Source of the DNA: a bacterium | Lineage (GTDB): Bacteria > Hinthialibacterota > Hinthialibacteria > OLB16 | Direction: 5' to 3' | NCBI GenBank assembly: GCA_022072055.1 | Contig: JAJVIK010000002.1 | Location: 43,605-107,604 of the forward strand | Length of the DNA: 64,000 nucleotides | Part shown: positions 18,001-25,328 of the stretch, piece after piece | How positions within the stretch are numbered: position 1 is the first letter of the stretch | How the letters are laid out: every line of letters starts with the position of its first letter | The notes under the pieces: model-generated | Told to the model about the DNA's origin: nothing | The model's input: only the letters and a program-made list of their open reading frames with translations | Database searches by the model: none | Position numbers and translations under genes: made by a program

Positions 18001-18569
18001 TGTTGTCCTCCACCTACCGCCAATCGAGCGCGCCCTCGCCTGAGTTGCTCGCCGCGGATCCGGACAACCGCTGGTTTGGTGGAATGAACCGCCGCCGATT
18101 GGAAGCCGAGGCGATTCGGGACAGCCTGCTGGCGGTCTCCGGGAGGTTGGAACCCGCGTTCGGGGGGCCTCCGGTCGCGGACCTGGCCGCTCCGCGACGC
18201 ACCCTGTATGTGAAGACTGTCCGATCCGACCGGGCCACCTATGGGGCGTTGTTCGATGCCGCCGATCCGACCGCGATCGTGGACCGCCGGACCGAGTCCA
18301 CTGTCGCTCCGCAGGCGCTCTTTCTTCTGAACAACAGTCTTCCCCTCCAGCTGACCCAAGAACTTGCGGAGCGCATGTTGGGAACACCCGCGGCGAACAC
18401 ATCCGAGCGCATCGCGCGACTCTATTGGCTGCTCTATGGCCGCCCACCGACCGCGGAGGAGGTCGAACTCGGGATCGGCTTCCTTGAGAACGGTCCGACT
18501 TCCAGGCGGATATGGGCGGAATACTGCCAAGTTTTGCTTTGCGCGAACGAGTTTGTTTATGTAGACTGA
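15099..18569 (+). CDS. PSCyt1-DUF1549-DUF1553 (PSD1) planctomycete-type cytochrome protein
   Basis: 1,156 residues from a GTG at 15099, chosen because it begins a signal peptide (SAANVLLLIGFAGTCFAADP) and has GCGAGG 8 nt upstream. Domains in order: PSCyt1 with heme-binding NCFQCH near residue 85 and GGLRLDGPEGL; PSCyt2/DUF1549 with LEEGKIADLVEWIRRGAPYP and ERWGRHWLDVVRYTDS; a CARCHDHKFDPF motif near residue 396; a central ~400-residue variable region; and PSD1/DUF1553 at the C-terminus (ARWVASSSNPLTARVLVNRL, HRLMLLSSTYRQSS, QALFLLNN). These proteins are typically paired with DUF1501 proteins in Planctomycetota. Their role is thought to be periplasmic electron transfer or carbohydrate oxidation, but this is unproven. 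Here a toxin-antitoxin pair separates it from the DUF1501 gene. Confidence 0.93.
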   Translation: MSAANVLLLIGFAGTCFAADPSPARSEEDTATLNVLVEALETLRADPASLETLRQNLQAGSVVPTVDSRDLEFFEKRVRPVLADNCFQCHGPEKQKGGLRLDGPEGLRDGGKSGPPILPGDPENSLLVRAIRYTDPALQMPPSGKLEEGKIADLVEWIRRGAPYPSPPPNGKRSLRLSVEEARQTWPYTPPKEPMPPEVRDVTWVANPIDRFILSKLENKGLHPAPPADKRTLLRRVTFDLTGLPPTPEEMEGFLADSSPGAFEKVVERLLASTHYGERWGRHWLDVVRYTDSFDSRATAEQDVTESHRYRDWVVDAYNRDMPYDQFLSYQIAGDLIPTEGPDPGFNREGIIATGLLAIGNWPGGDADKEKMVTDIVDDQIDVVMRGMLGVTFTCARCHDHKFDPFSMSDYYSLAGVFFSSHILPGPGKKTEGSPVLKIPLLSKGELAAREQETARVTELQGQIQSLVEGQKAELARARLPETGKYLLAAWRCREAGMEASAFASKEDLDPRLLEGWLGYLGFTRHPLLPKKVQNLHNLVGLSAWIAEETLPAVVANSLDKPLEYLTVIQPARSLVVHPGPEEAVGVAWRSPVSATVAVNGSVADADSKGGDGIEWRLVVETQEKDIPLAEGLIENGASQSFSEGKQHERGDGPALVTVRVGDTLLLSVGPRGNHGFDSTTVELEVHEVGGEGRTWSLAADLVSDLLAGNPHSDRLGNPAVWRFLGLGKDKRTEPEILVRWKKAIGELALDQTPVDNAARMIEEAASRIQKAIDSAAVAPDQDTPDSKLVQELLSSSGPFSAIVEESLFSEDAKGRLASLREELRALEGKSRAPIEYAVGIQEGGVPDTVHAGVHDVAVHKRGRYDNLGEVAPRGFPEALRTGNEDPIREGSGRRELARWVASSSNPLTARVLVNRLWQRHFGEGIVRTPGNFGKMGEPPTHPELLDWLAIRFVRSGWSIKAMHRLMLLSSTYRQSSAPSPELLAADPDNRWFGGMNRRRLEAEAIRDSLLAVSGRLEPAFGGPPVADLAAPRRTLYVKTVRSDRATYGALFDAADPTAIVDRRTESTVAPQALFLLNNSLPLQLTQELAERMLGTPAANTSERIARLYWLLYGRPPTAEEVELGIGFLENGPTSRRIWAEYCQVLLCANEFVYVD

Positions 18570-18613
18570 AGGAGAGACAGGGTTCCCTATCGGGACACGG
18601 AGACGCAAAGCCG

Positions 18614-18883
18614 ATGAGCGAGTTCTCAATGGTGCATGAAAAGTATGTCGTCACCGGCACCCTTAAGGGCGACCGCACGGTGGTTCTGGATGAACCCATC
18701 CCACTCGCCCCGACGCGGGTGCGGTTGACGGTGGAGGCGCTGAGGGCTGTCAAGAAGCGCAAGTCGTTGGATGAGTTCATGGCATGGCTTCGCGCGAGGC
18801 AAGAGGCGCGCGGACATGTGCCCATGTCTGACGCGGAGATTGACGCCTATATCCAGGCAGAACGGGACAGCTGGGACGAATGA
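18614..18883 (+). CDS. Putative antitoxin paired with the PIN toxin
   Basis: 89 residues from ATG 18614 (alternative 18629) with GGAGA upstream. The first half, EKYVVTGTLKGDRTVVLDEP, followed by IPLAPTRVRLTVE, is a short beta-rich segment like the N-terminal domains of small VapB-type antitoxins. The second half is helical and charged (SLDEFMAWLRARQEARG). The last bases overlap the start of the PIN gene (ATGA), the usual arrangement of a type II toxin-antitoxin pair. It lies 44 bp after the PSD1 stop. Confidence 0.8.
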   Translation: MSEFSMVHEKYVVTGTLKGDRTVVLDEPIPLAPTRVRLTVEALRAVKKRKSLDEFMAWLRARQEARGHVPMSDAEIDAYIQAERDSWDE

Positions 18884-19290
18884 CCGTGAGAGTCTACCCG
18901 GACGCCGTAACGGTCATCTATCTTTTCGAAGGGTCCCCACATCGCTCCCAACAGGTTAGATCGCTCATCGGACGCGTGGACGCCACTTTGGTTGCAAGCG
19001 AGCTCTCTCGCATGGAATGCTTGGTTAGACCACTGCGCGAAGGGCAAGTTTCCCTGGTGGATGAGTTTGTGTCATTTTTCGATACCGAAGTCGATGAGAT
19101 GGTGGACCTGGACAGAAGAGTCATGGAGCGGGCCGCCAGAGTTCGAGCGGATCATGGTTACACAACCCCCGATGCGATCCATCTCGCGGCGGCGCTGGAA
19201 TCAAAGTGCGATGTCTTCCTCACCAGTGACGACAGGTTGAGGCAGACTGGGGGCATCTCCATCGAGGTTCTGAAGAGGATTGTTCCATGA
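18880..19290 (+). CDS. PIN-domain (VapC-like) toxin
   Basis: 136 residues starting in an ATGA overlap with the antitoxin. PIN acidic residues are in place: Asp8 in VYPDAVTVIYLFEG, Glu in SELSRMECLVRP, Asp in GYTTPDAIHLAAAL, and the terminal LTSDDRL. PIN toxins are Mg-dependent endoribonucleases that usually cleave tRNA or rRNA. The stop overlaps the DUF1501 start by a further ATGA at 19287. The toxin-antitoxin pair is thus translationally chained into the PSD1-DUF1501 operon. Confidence 0.87.
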   Translation: MTVRVYPDAVTVIYLFEGSPHRSQQVRSLIGRVDATLVASELSRMECLVRPLREGQVSLVDEFVSFFDTEVDEMVDLDRRVMERAARVRADHGYTTPDAIHLAAALESKCDVFLTSDDRLRQTGGISIEVLKRIVP

Positions 19291-20732
19291 GCGGACGCTT
19301 CACCCATTCATCCCCGCCGGGGCGGCCTGGATTCTCCCGGCGCGCCATGCTCAAGACCTTCGCGAGCGGTTTTGGCATGCTCGGCCTCTCCGCGCTTTTC
19401 GGACAGGAATCACGGGCCGCTTCGGGCGCTGAAACCAACCCACTTGCGCTCCGTCCCCCGCATTTCGCCCCCAAGGCCAGAAATGTCATCTTCCTGTTCC
19501 TCTCCGGCGGCCCCTCCCATGTCGATCTCTTCGACCCCAAGCCGCGCCTCGCCACCGATCATGGCAAGCCCCTGCCCTTCGAGAAACCCAAACTGGAGCG
19601 CACCAAGACCGGCAACCTGCTGGCCTCGCCCTGGTCTTTCAGGAAGCACGGGCAGTCGGGCATTGAGGTCAGCGAACTGCTCCCCAATCTCGCCGGCTGT
19701 GTCGATGACCTGTGCGTGATCCGCTCGATGGTCGCCGACAACATCAATCACAACGGGGCGTGCCTGCAGATGACCACGGGCGAGCAGGCGTTCTCGCGCC
19801 CCAGCATGGGCTCGTGGTTGCTCTATGGGCTTGGGAGCGAGAACCAGAACCTCCCGGGATTCGTAGTCCTCAGTCCCGCGCAACCCGCGCAGGGGGCGCC
19901 TCTGTGGAGCTCCAGCTTCCTGCCGGCGGCCTATCAGGGAACCCTTGTCTCCAACCTCGAAGACCCGATCGCCAATTTGAAGAACTCCCGGATCGGCTCG
20001 AAGGACCAACGCCAGCAGCTCGACCTCCTCAAGCGCCTGAACAGTCTCCACCAGAGGGAGCGTGAGGAGGACAGCCGTCTCTCGGCGCGGATCGAGTCCT
20101 TCGAGCTGGCTTTCCGCATGCAAACCGAAGCCCCCGAGGCTTTCGGTCTGGCCGGAGAGACCGAGGCGACTCGCAAGCTCTACGGCCTGGACAATCCGGT
20201 GACCGAGATCTTCGGCAAGCAGTGCCTCTTGGCGCGTCGTCTTGTGGAGCGGGGTGTGCGGATGGTTCAGGTGTTCCACACCCAGACCGCCAAACGGAGC
20301 AGTTGCCAACTGTGGGACCAGCATGGCGGACTGCGCGAGGAGCTCACCAACAACTGCCTGGCGACCGATGCGCCGGTGGCGGGGTTGCTCAAGGACCTCA
20401 AGTCGCGCGGGCTCCTGGAGCAGACCTTGGTCATCTGGGGTGGGGAGTTTGGGAGGACTCCGACCGCCGAGAACGACAACGGGCGCGAGCATCATCCGTT
20501 CGGTTTTACGATGTGGCTCGCGGGCGGCGGAGTCAAAGGCGGGCTCGCGTATGGGGCCACGGATGAGTTCGGATGGTTCGCGGTGGAGAACAAGGTCCAT
20601 GTCCATGATCTCCACGCCACGATCCTGCACCTGATGGGCCTGGACCATGAACGACTGACCTACCGTTACGGTGGCCGAGACTACCGTCTCACGGATGTTT
20701 ATGGGCGCGTGGTGAAGGACATCCTGGCGTGA
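19287..20732 (+). CDS. DUF1501 family protein (Tat-exported)
   Basis: 481 residues, ATG overlapping the PIN stop. The Tat-like leader has SRRAMLKTFASGFGMLGLSALF. DUF1501 (alkaline-phosphatase/sulfatase superfamily fold) features: KARNVIFLFLSGGPSHVDLFD, VIRSMVADNINHNGACLQM, GVRMVQVFH, TLVIWGGEFGRTPTAE with metal-ligand-like residues, and a C-terminal HLMGLDHERLTYRYGGRD before the conserved RLTDVYGRVVKDILA. These proteins are paired with PSD1 proteins across Planctomycetota; the biochemical role is not established. Its final 58 coding bases plus the following few are duplicated at 6606-6666. Confidence 0.92.
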   Translation: MSGRFTHSSPPGRPGFSRRAMLKTFASGFGMLGLSALFGQESRAASGAETNPLALRPPHFAPKARNVIFLFLSGGPSHVDLFDPKPRLATDHGKPLPFEKPKLERTKTGNLLASPWSFRKHGQSGIEVSELLPNLAGCVDDLCVIRSMVADNINHNGACLQMTTGEQAFSRPSMGSWLLYGLGSENQNLPGFVVLSPAQPAQGAPLWSSSFLPAAYQGTLVSNLEDPIANLKNSRIGSKDQRQQLDLLKRLNSLHQREREEDSRLSARIESFELAFRMQTEAPEAFGLAGETEATRKLYGLDNPVTEIFGKQCLLARRLVERGVRMVQVFHTQTAKRSSCQLWDQHGGLREELTNNCLATDAPVAGLLKDLKSRGLLEQTLVIWGGEFGRTPTAENDNGREHHPFGFTMWLAGGGVKGGLAYGATDEFGWFAVENKVHVHDLHATILHLMGLDHERLTYRYGGRDYRLTDVYGRVVKDILA

Positions 20733-20735
20733 TCC
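20675..20735 (+). repeat. 61-bp repeat, intact DUF1501 3' end (partner of 6606-6666)
   Basis: This is the segment of the complete DUF1501 gene that recurs in inverted orientation at 6606-6666. Similarity covers the last 19 codons, the stop and 3 nt beyond. Directly downstream, sequence switches to an RHS-type fragment on the opposite strand, so both copies sit at breakpoints. Confidence 0.85.
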
Positions 20736-21002
20736 GCGTAGCGTCCTGGCTGAAGGCGTACTCCTCGCCCCCCTCGTCGTTCAACACCAGGTACAAGTTC
20801 CCCACCGCGTCGTACACATACACATAATCGTTGGTCGCGTTGGGGGTGGCGTCGTTGTCGGTGTGGCGGTAGGCGCGCTTGCCCACCAGGTTGCCGACCA
20901 GTCCCGGCGAATGCGTGCTCACCTCCAGCGTCCTCCAGGGGTCGTTGGCGTCAATCGCCCCGCCTGCCGTGTCATAGCGCTCGTCCACTTCGAGCAGAAC
21001 AC
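20736..21002 (-). pseudogene. RHS/YD-repeat protein fragment
   Basis: On the minus strand, about 85 residues match an internal piece of an RHS protein: DERYDTAGGAIDANDPWRTL, SPGLVGNLVGKRAYRHTDND, and NDYVYVYDAVGNLYLVLND, which is a YD repeat. There is no proper start, and the frame runs past SQDA directly into the antisense of the DUF1501 gene end. It is a truncated remnant of a much larger gene, brought next to DUF1501 by a rearrangement. Confidence 0.75.
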
Positions 21003-21006
21003 ATAG

Positions 21007-21348
21007 TCACTCCACACTGCTATCTCGCCCACGACTTTTAGAGAAGCTTACCAAAGCAATTCCGACTATGAAGTACAGGATATGATGGCAGAAGAGCACA
21101 GTAGCGCTTTCCTCATTCAGGATATGGGCAAAAGGATAGAACCACGGGGCCGCATTGAACATTTCCTCCAGGGCAGCGGCAAGAGTACCTGTCAGTTGTA
21201 AGGTGACAAACAACGGGGGGAGAAGTGAAAGGAAAACCAGTATAACACCCACCCTCGCAAGATAGCCATTCGTCCATCCACAATAGGTGGCGTAGATGAT
21301 GACTCCCACCCCTATCATACCAACAATCACGGTTTGCATGGTGTGCAT
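21007..21348 (-). CDS. Small hypothetical membrane protein
   Basis: 113 residues from ATG 21348, with three hydrophobic segments at about residues 6-24, 32-55 and 83-103 and a polar C-terminal tail (SKSRGRDSSVE). No family recognised. Its base composition is more AT-rich than the flanking genes, which fits recent acquisition. It lies in the scar between DUF1501 and tRNA-Lys next to an RHS fragment, so it may be a remnant cargo gene such as an immunity protein; that is only inferred from position. Confidence 0.55.
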   Translation of the reverse strand: MHTMQTVIVGMIGVGVIIYATYCGWTNGYLARVGVILVFLSLLPPLFVTLQLTGTLAAALEEMFNAAPWFYPFAHILNEESATVLFCHHILYFIVGIALVSFSKSRGRDSSVE

Positions 21349-21392
21349 GTCGTGTTCCCTAATACTACAGCGTCAAACTTTTCCGGATCCGC

Positions 21393-21504
21393 GTCATTCC
21401 CATGAAAATGGAAATCCACTGGGTGCTACCGCCAAGTCCGTGGATACTGTTGAGAGAAGAAGCGGCTGAGAGCCAACGTGGATTCCCGCCGCCGCGGGAA
21501 TGAC
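21393..21504. repeat. MITE-like element with inverted terminal repeats
   Basis: The left end (21393-21419) begins GTCATTCCC and ends AATCCAC. The right end (21478-21504) begins GTGGATTCCC and ends GGGAATGAC. They are imperfect inverted copies enclosing ~58 bp of non-coding DNA. Each end is itself a partial palindrome (ATTCCCG...CGGGAAT). This is the structure of a small non-autonomous dispersed repeat. Confidence 0.55.
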
Positions 21505-21833
21505 GGAGCTCTTGGTCATCTGATCCCTCGGGTTTCAGGTGTACACCCACTTTTCCGCCTGGCTCTAAGCTCCACAAAAGCACATAATTATATCAGGCTG
21601 CCTCTGCGAGGCAAGACTTTTCAAGAGGCGACCGCGCTCTTTAGCACTTGCGGTTGCGGCGTGGGGAGAATCATCCGGAATGGGTCAAACCCGCTCCCTC
21701 GCGGTCGCGGCTCGGAGATACCGGACCCCTGCCAACAACGGGACCGGAATCGGGCCGGAATGGATGGGTGACAAGGGGTTGAAACCGGAGAGGGAAACTT
21801 GCGTTTCGGCCCATCAAGACGGGCCTTTTGAAG
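21505..21833. other. Non-coding stretch downstream of tRNA-Lys 3' end
   Basis: No plausible gene on either strand. It lies between the MITE-like repeat and the 3' end of tRNA-Lys, the place where integrated elements commonly sit, but no direct repeat of the tRNA 3' end was found by eye. Confidence 0.5.
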
Positions 21834-21909
21834 TGGTGAGCGGACTGGGACTCGAACCCAGAACCAACGGCTTAAAAGGCCGCTGCTCTACCGGTTGAGC
21901 TATCCGCTC
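21834..21909 (-). tRNA. tRNA-Lys (anticodon UUU)
   Basis: 76 nt including an encoded CCA end. Acceptor stem GAGCGGA pairs with TCCGCTC. The D arm is GCTCAACCGGTAGAGC, the anticodon stem GCGGC/GCCGT encloses loop CTTTTAA with TTT at positions 34-36, the variable loop is TGGTT, and the T arm is CTGGGTTCGAGTCCCAG. The discriminator base is A. All stems pair, with one G-U in the anticodon stem. Confidence 0.95.
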
Positions 21910-22047
21910 ACTTCCTGGTGACATTAAGACAGCCCTTCCCCCGATGTCTAGGGTTCCGGTCGCACCCTTCCTATCGCCTCCCGCGCCGCTAAAATCGTGT
22001 TCGCTCGAAAGCGTCACCGTTGACGCGCCAACCAGAGGGAGCTCCGG

Positions 22048-23586
22048 ATGTCCACACCAGGAAACCATTCGTTTCGTTTCCTTGTCCATGCGGTCATGGT
22101 GGCCGGCGATCTGTGCATCTTCGTCGGCTCGTTTGTCCTGGCGTTCATCCTGGTCCATGACACATTTGGAATCGAAGACATCCACTGGTTCGCGGGCTTC
22201 GACCGGGAAACCGCGCGGTCACTGGGGATGTTCACGGTCTGGAGGGGGATGCCCTCGGTCATGTGGGTCGAGTTTTACCCCTACATCATCACCATCTTGC
22301 TCCCGTTGCCGATCCTGCGCCTGGTGGTGATGACCCGCCTCGGATGCTACCGGCTGGATGGGGAGATCTCGATGGTCGAGGACATTTTCGAGACCTTCCG
22401 GGCGGTCACCATCGGGTCCATCCTCCTGATTGTGGTGGCCTTTTCGGCGGCCACCGGGACCGGCGAAGAGCGTTTTGTCGCGGGCCGCCGGGTGTTTCCC
22501 GTGGATTGGCTGATCTGTCTTGGGGCCTGCATCGCCTTCCGGGCCGTGATCCGAACCGTTCAATGGCAGGCCCGTCGGCGCGGGCGCAACCTGGTTCCGG
22601 TGATCCTCCTGGGGCGCGGCTCGCTCGCCGAAATGATCAAGGGGGAGCTCCAGCGCGACCCGACCATCGGCTACCGGATTGTCAAGGAAGTCCCTGTGGA
22701 CGGAGGGGATGAGGATTACTCTCGGCGCCTGGCGGAGCTTCCGGAGACCATCCGCGCGACCGGGGCGCGCGAGGTGTTTGTGGCCGGCAGGAACCTGCGC
22801 CAGCAAGACCTGTTGCCGATCCTCATGAAAGCCGGCTGGGGGGTGACCTTCAAGGTGGTTCCCGACCTCCTGGGACTTCGCCCCAAGAAGGTGGAAATCA
22901 CACGTCTCCGCTTCGTTCCGCTGCTGGAACTCTTCGTGGATCCCATTCGCGGGGCCACGGGAACCATGAAGCGAGTGCTCGACCTGGTCGTGGCCTCCGC
23001 CATGCTGATGGTTCTCGGGATTCCGATGATCATCGTGGCGATCCTGATCAAGCTGGATTCGCGCGGGCCGGTGTTCTTCAAGCAGACCCGCATGGGGCGA
23101 GACTTCCGGCCCTTTCCGATGTTCAAGTTCCGCTCAATGCGCGTGGATGCCGACGCCAAACGTCATGAGGAATTCATGAAAAAGGTGATCCAAGAAGGGC
23201 AGGGCGAGGTGGACCAGGAAACCGGCAAACCTGTTTTCAAGGAGAAGGATGATCCGAGGATCACCCGAGTCGGACGGTTCATCCGTCGCTACAGCATCGA
23301 TGAGCTCCCACAGATTTTCAATGTTCTGAGGGGCGAGATGAGCATTGTGGGTCCCCGACCCCCGGTGCCCTATGAGGTGGCCATGTATCGCGAGCACCAT
23401 CTCCCGCGGATGAGCGCCAAACCCGGCATCACCGGGGTCTGGCAGGTGAGCGGTCGCAATGCGGTGAGTTTCGATGACATGGTGCTGATGGACATCACTT
23501 ACATGGAGAATTGGTCGATCCTCACGGACATTAAGATTATCCTTCAGACCATCCCGGTGGTTCTTTTCCCAAAGGACACCTACTGA
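22048..23586 (+). CDS. Undecaprenyl-phosphate sugar phosphotransferase (polyprenyl glycosylphosphotransferase)
   Basis: 512 residues, ATG with AGAGGGAG upstream. The N-terminal half has several membrane segments (residues ~10-35, 78-98, 128-148, 160-175) followed by a nucleotide-binding-like CoA_binding region (LVPVILLGRGSLAEMIKG). The C-terminal third is the bacterial sugar transferase domain: KRVLDLVVASAMLMVLGIPM, RMGRDFRPFPMFKFRSM, RRYSIDELPQIFNVLRGEMS, IVGPRPPVPYEV and KPGITGVWQVSGRN. It transfers a sugar-1-phosphate from a UDP-sugar to undecaprenyl phosphate at the inner membrane, starting exopolysaccharide or O-antigen repeat units. A flippase and a glycosyltransferase that could act later are at 51-54 kb. 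Confidence 0.93.
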   Translation: MSTPGNHSFRFLVHAVMVAGDLCIFVGSFVLAFILVHDTFGIEDIHWFAGFDRETARSLGMFTVWRGMPSVMWVEFYPYIITILLPLPILRLVVMTRLGCYRLDGEISMVEDIFETFRAVTIGSILLIVVAFSAATGTGEERFVAGRRVFPVDWLICLGACIAFRAVIRTVQWQARRRGRNLVPVILLGRGSLAEMIKGELQRDPTIGYRIVKEVPVDGGDEDYSRRLAELPETIRATGAREVFVAGRNLRQQDLLPILMKAGWGVTFKVVPDLLGLRPKKVEITRLRFVPLLELFVDPIRGATGTMKRVLDLVVASAMLMVLGIPMIIVAILIKLDSRGPVFFKQTRMGRDFRPFPMFKFRSMRVDADAKRHEEFMKKVIQEGQGEVDQETGKPVFKEKDDPRITRVGRFIRRYSIDELPQIFNVLRGEMSIVGPRPPVPYEVAMYREHHLPRMSAKPGITGVWQVSGRNAVSFDDMVLMDITYMENWSILTDIKIILQTIPVVLFPKDTY

Positions 23587-23604
23587 GGAAAGAGGAGGTT
23601 TTTT

Positions 23605-24258
23605 TTGAATAACTTGCGGGGGGAGCCGTCCAACCAACCGGAGGAAACCACCTCTCGGCAGCGTGACCTGGAGTGGGTCCGGAGGCTCAAGGCGGGGGAT
23701 CTTTCCGCCCTGGAGGAGATGGTCAAGGAGTACCAGGATCGGATCTACCGCTTGGCGCAGGGTCTTTTGCGCGACCCGGAGGAGGCCCTGGATGTGACCC
23801 AAGAGGCGTTCCTCCGGGTGCATCAGAACATTGGAAGGTTCGCCGAAAAGTCGGCGTTTTACACATGGCTGTATCGCATCGTGGTGAATCTTTGCCATGA
23901 TGCGCGCCGTCGGGCGCAACGAAGGCGGAAGGAGTTTTCGCTCGACCAGTACAACGAGGAGCGTGAGCGTGATGGCGAGGCGGCGCTTGAAATCGCGGAC
24001 CCCCAAGGCGTGGATCCGCGAGATCGAGGGGCCGATGAGGAGCTGGAGGCTCGTGTGGTCGAGGCCATGGAGTCCCTCCCCGAAAAGCACCGCACCGCGC
24101 TCTTGCTCCGCGAGGTGGAGAACATGAGCTATGAAGAGATCGCGTCGGCGACCGGGGTGTCCATCGGCACCGTGATGTCGCGTCTCTTCTACGCCCGCAA
24201 GAAGATGCAGGAGCTCTTGGGCCCGTATCTGGATGAAAGCTGGGGAGCACGATCATGA
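23605..24258 (+). CDS. ECF-type RNA polymerase sigma factor (SigE/RpoE-like)
   Basis: 217 residues from a TTG start at 23605 preceded by a strong AAAGAGGAGG and a T-run. Region 2 shows QDRIYRLAQGLLRDPEEALD and YTWLYRIVVNLCHDARRR. Region 4 shows LPEKHRTALLLREVENMSY followed by EEIASATGVSIGTVMSRLFY, the helix-turn-helix that reads the -35. It directs RNA polymerase to a stress or envelope regulon. The stop overlaps the ATG of the next gene, a single-pass membrane protein that is a candidate anti-sigma partner. Confidence 0.93.
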   Translation: MNNLRGEPSNQPEETTSRQRDLEWVRRLKAGDLSALEEMVKEYQDRIYRLAQGLLRDPEEALDVTQEAFLRVHQNIGRFAEKSAFYTWLYRIVVNLCHDARRRAQRRRKEFSLDQYNEERERDGEAALEIADPQGVDPRDRGADEELEARVVEAMESLPEKHRTALLLREVENMSYEEIASATGVSIGTVMSRLFYARKKMQELLGPYLDESWGARS

Positions 24259-24773
24259 GGAAGAACGAGGAAGAGCTGCCGGGGGGTGAGAAGCTGGGCG
24301 CCTTGATCCGGCGAGCGTGCGCTCCTCCCGAGGGGCTGAAGGCGCCCGCGGACATGGCTATCCGGGTTCGGCGCTTGGCCGAGGAGCGCGCCGCGAACCG
24401 CTCGTTTTGGTCTCGCCTCTGGGAATACTTCGCTCCCCCGAGCATCTGGGTCCCCGTGACCGCGGGGGGGCTGGCTCTCTTGCTGGCCGTGATTGTCATC
24501 CCACAAATGCCTTTCGGGGCCGGAAGGCAGTCGGATCCCTCCGGGGAACGCATGGCCTCCACCGAGAGCGGCCTGGCCGCTTCCCAGGGGTCGGCGGATG
24601 ATCCGCTCGGTCCGGATTTCTTCAAGTTCGAGGGTGTCCCTGACGAAGAAGTGTCCGTGGAACTCGCGGATGGCTGGAACGCCGTGACCATCGAGGATGA
24701 GGAAAATGACACTGCGCTGGTTTACTTCTTCTCCGAAGAGGGGTCGACTAACGGAAACCCGAAGGCTCAATAG
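24255..24773 (+). CDS. Single-pass membrane protein, candidate anti-sigma factor
   Basis: 172 residues, ATG overlapping the sigma stop. The cytoplasmic N-terminus (residues 1-60) is charged, with one transmembrane segment at ~66-84 (VPVTAGGLALLLAVIVI) and an acidic outer domain to the end. This topology and the overlap with the sigma gene fit an anti-sigma factor. The His/Cys zinc motif of ZAS-type anti-sigma factors is absent, so the assignment rests on context. Confidence 0.7.
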   Translation: MRKNEEELPGGEKLGALIRRACAPPEGLKAPADMAIRVRRLAEERAANRSFWSRLWEYFAPPSIWVPVTAGGLALLLAVIVIPQMPFGAGRQSDPSGERMASTESGLAASQGSADDPLGPDFFKFEGVPDEEVSVELADGWNAVTIEDEENDTALVYFFSEEGSTNGNPKAQ

Positions 24774-25296
24774 CCGGGCGCTCTATTCGGTGGCGTGGGT
24801 CGGCCTGAGCCTCCTGCCGTGGCTTCATGCAGGCCTGTTGAGCGCCTCCGCGGCCGAGGAGGAGAAGATTGAGGGGCCTCATTGGACCGTGAGCTTCGCG
24901 CTGGGAAGCGAGGGCGCGGAGACCGAGAAGGTGGAGGTTCCCAAGGAGATCGAATCCGCGCGCGGGGCGCTCGAGAAGCTCGCGGAGCAATCGAAATTCA
25001 GGCGCTTCACTCTGGTCAAAACCAAGCTGCTTCCGAAGGATGCTCCCGAACCGGTCCAGGTTGCGTTCGACCGCGAACTTGCGTTCACCTTTCAACTCGA
25101 GACCAAGAAGGGGAGGGATTTCCTTCAAGCCGCGTGGCTGCGCCGTGAGGCCGGACCGGAGGGGAAGTTCAAGCAGCTGGGCGGTAAGGTTCAGCGTCCT
25201 TTCCAGCCCTCCAAGTCGCTCGTGCTGATGGGACCGCGAGTGAAGGAGGGGGTCGCCCTCGCGGTGCTGAGGCTGGATTTGAAGACTGAAAACTAA
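24706..25296 (+). CDS. Hypothetical secreted protein of the sigma-factor operon
   Basis: 196 residues from ATG 24706, which follows GATGAGGAAA. An ATG three codons upstream is also possible. Residues ~25-50 form a signal peptide (SVAWVGLSLLPWLHAGLL, cleavage near SASAAEE). The mature part is a ~145-residue charged domain (FALGSEGAETEKVEVPKEIE, then FTFQLETKKGRDFL). It overlaps the previous gene by 68 nt in another frame, an unusually long overlap. No family recognised. As the third gene of the ECF operon it may be an envelope sensor or target. Confidence 0.65.
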   Translation: MTLRWFTSSPKRGRLTETRRLNSRALYSVAWVGLSLLPWLHAGLLSASAAEEEKIEGPHWTVSFALGSEGAETEKVEVPKEIESARGALEKLAEQSKFRRFTLVKTKLLPKDAPEPVQVAFDRELAFTFQLETKKGRDFLQAAWLRREAGPEGKFKQLGGKVQRPFQPSKSLVLMGPRVKEGVALAVLRLDLKTEN

Positions 25297-25328
25297 TCCA
25301 AGATTCAACCGTCGTCCCAACCCACCTC

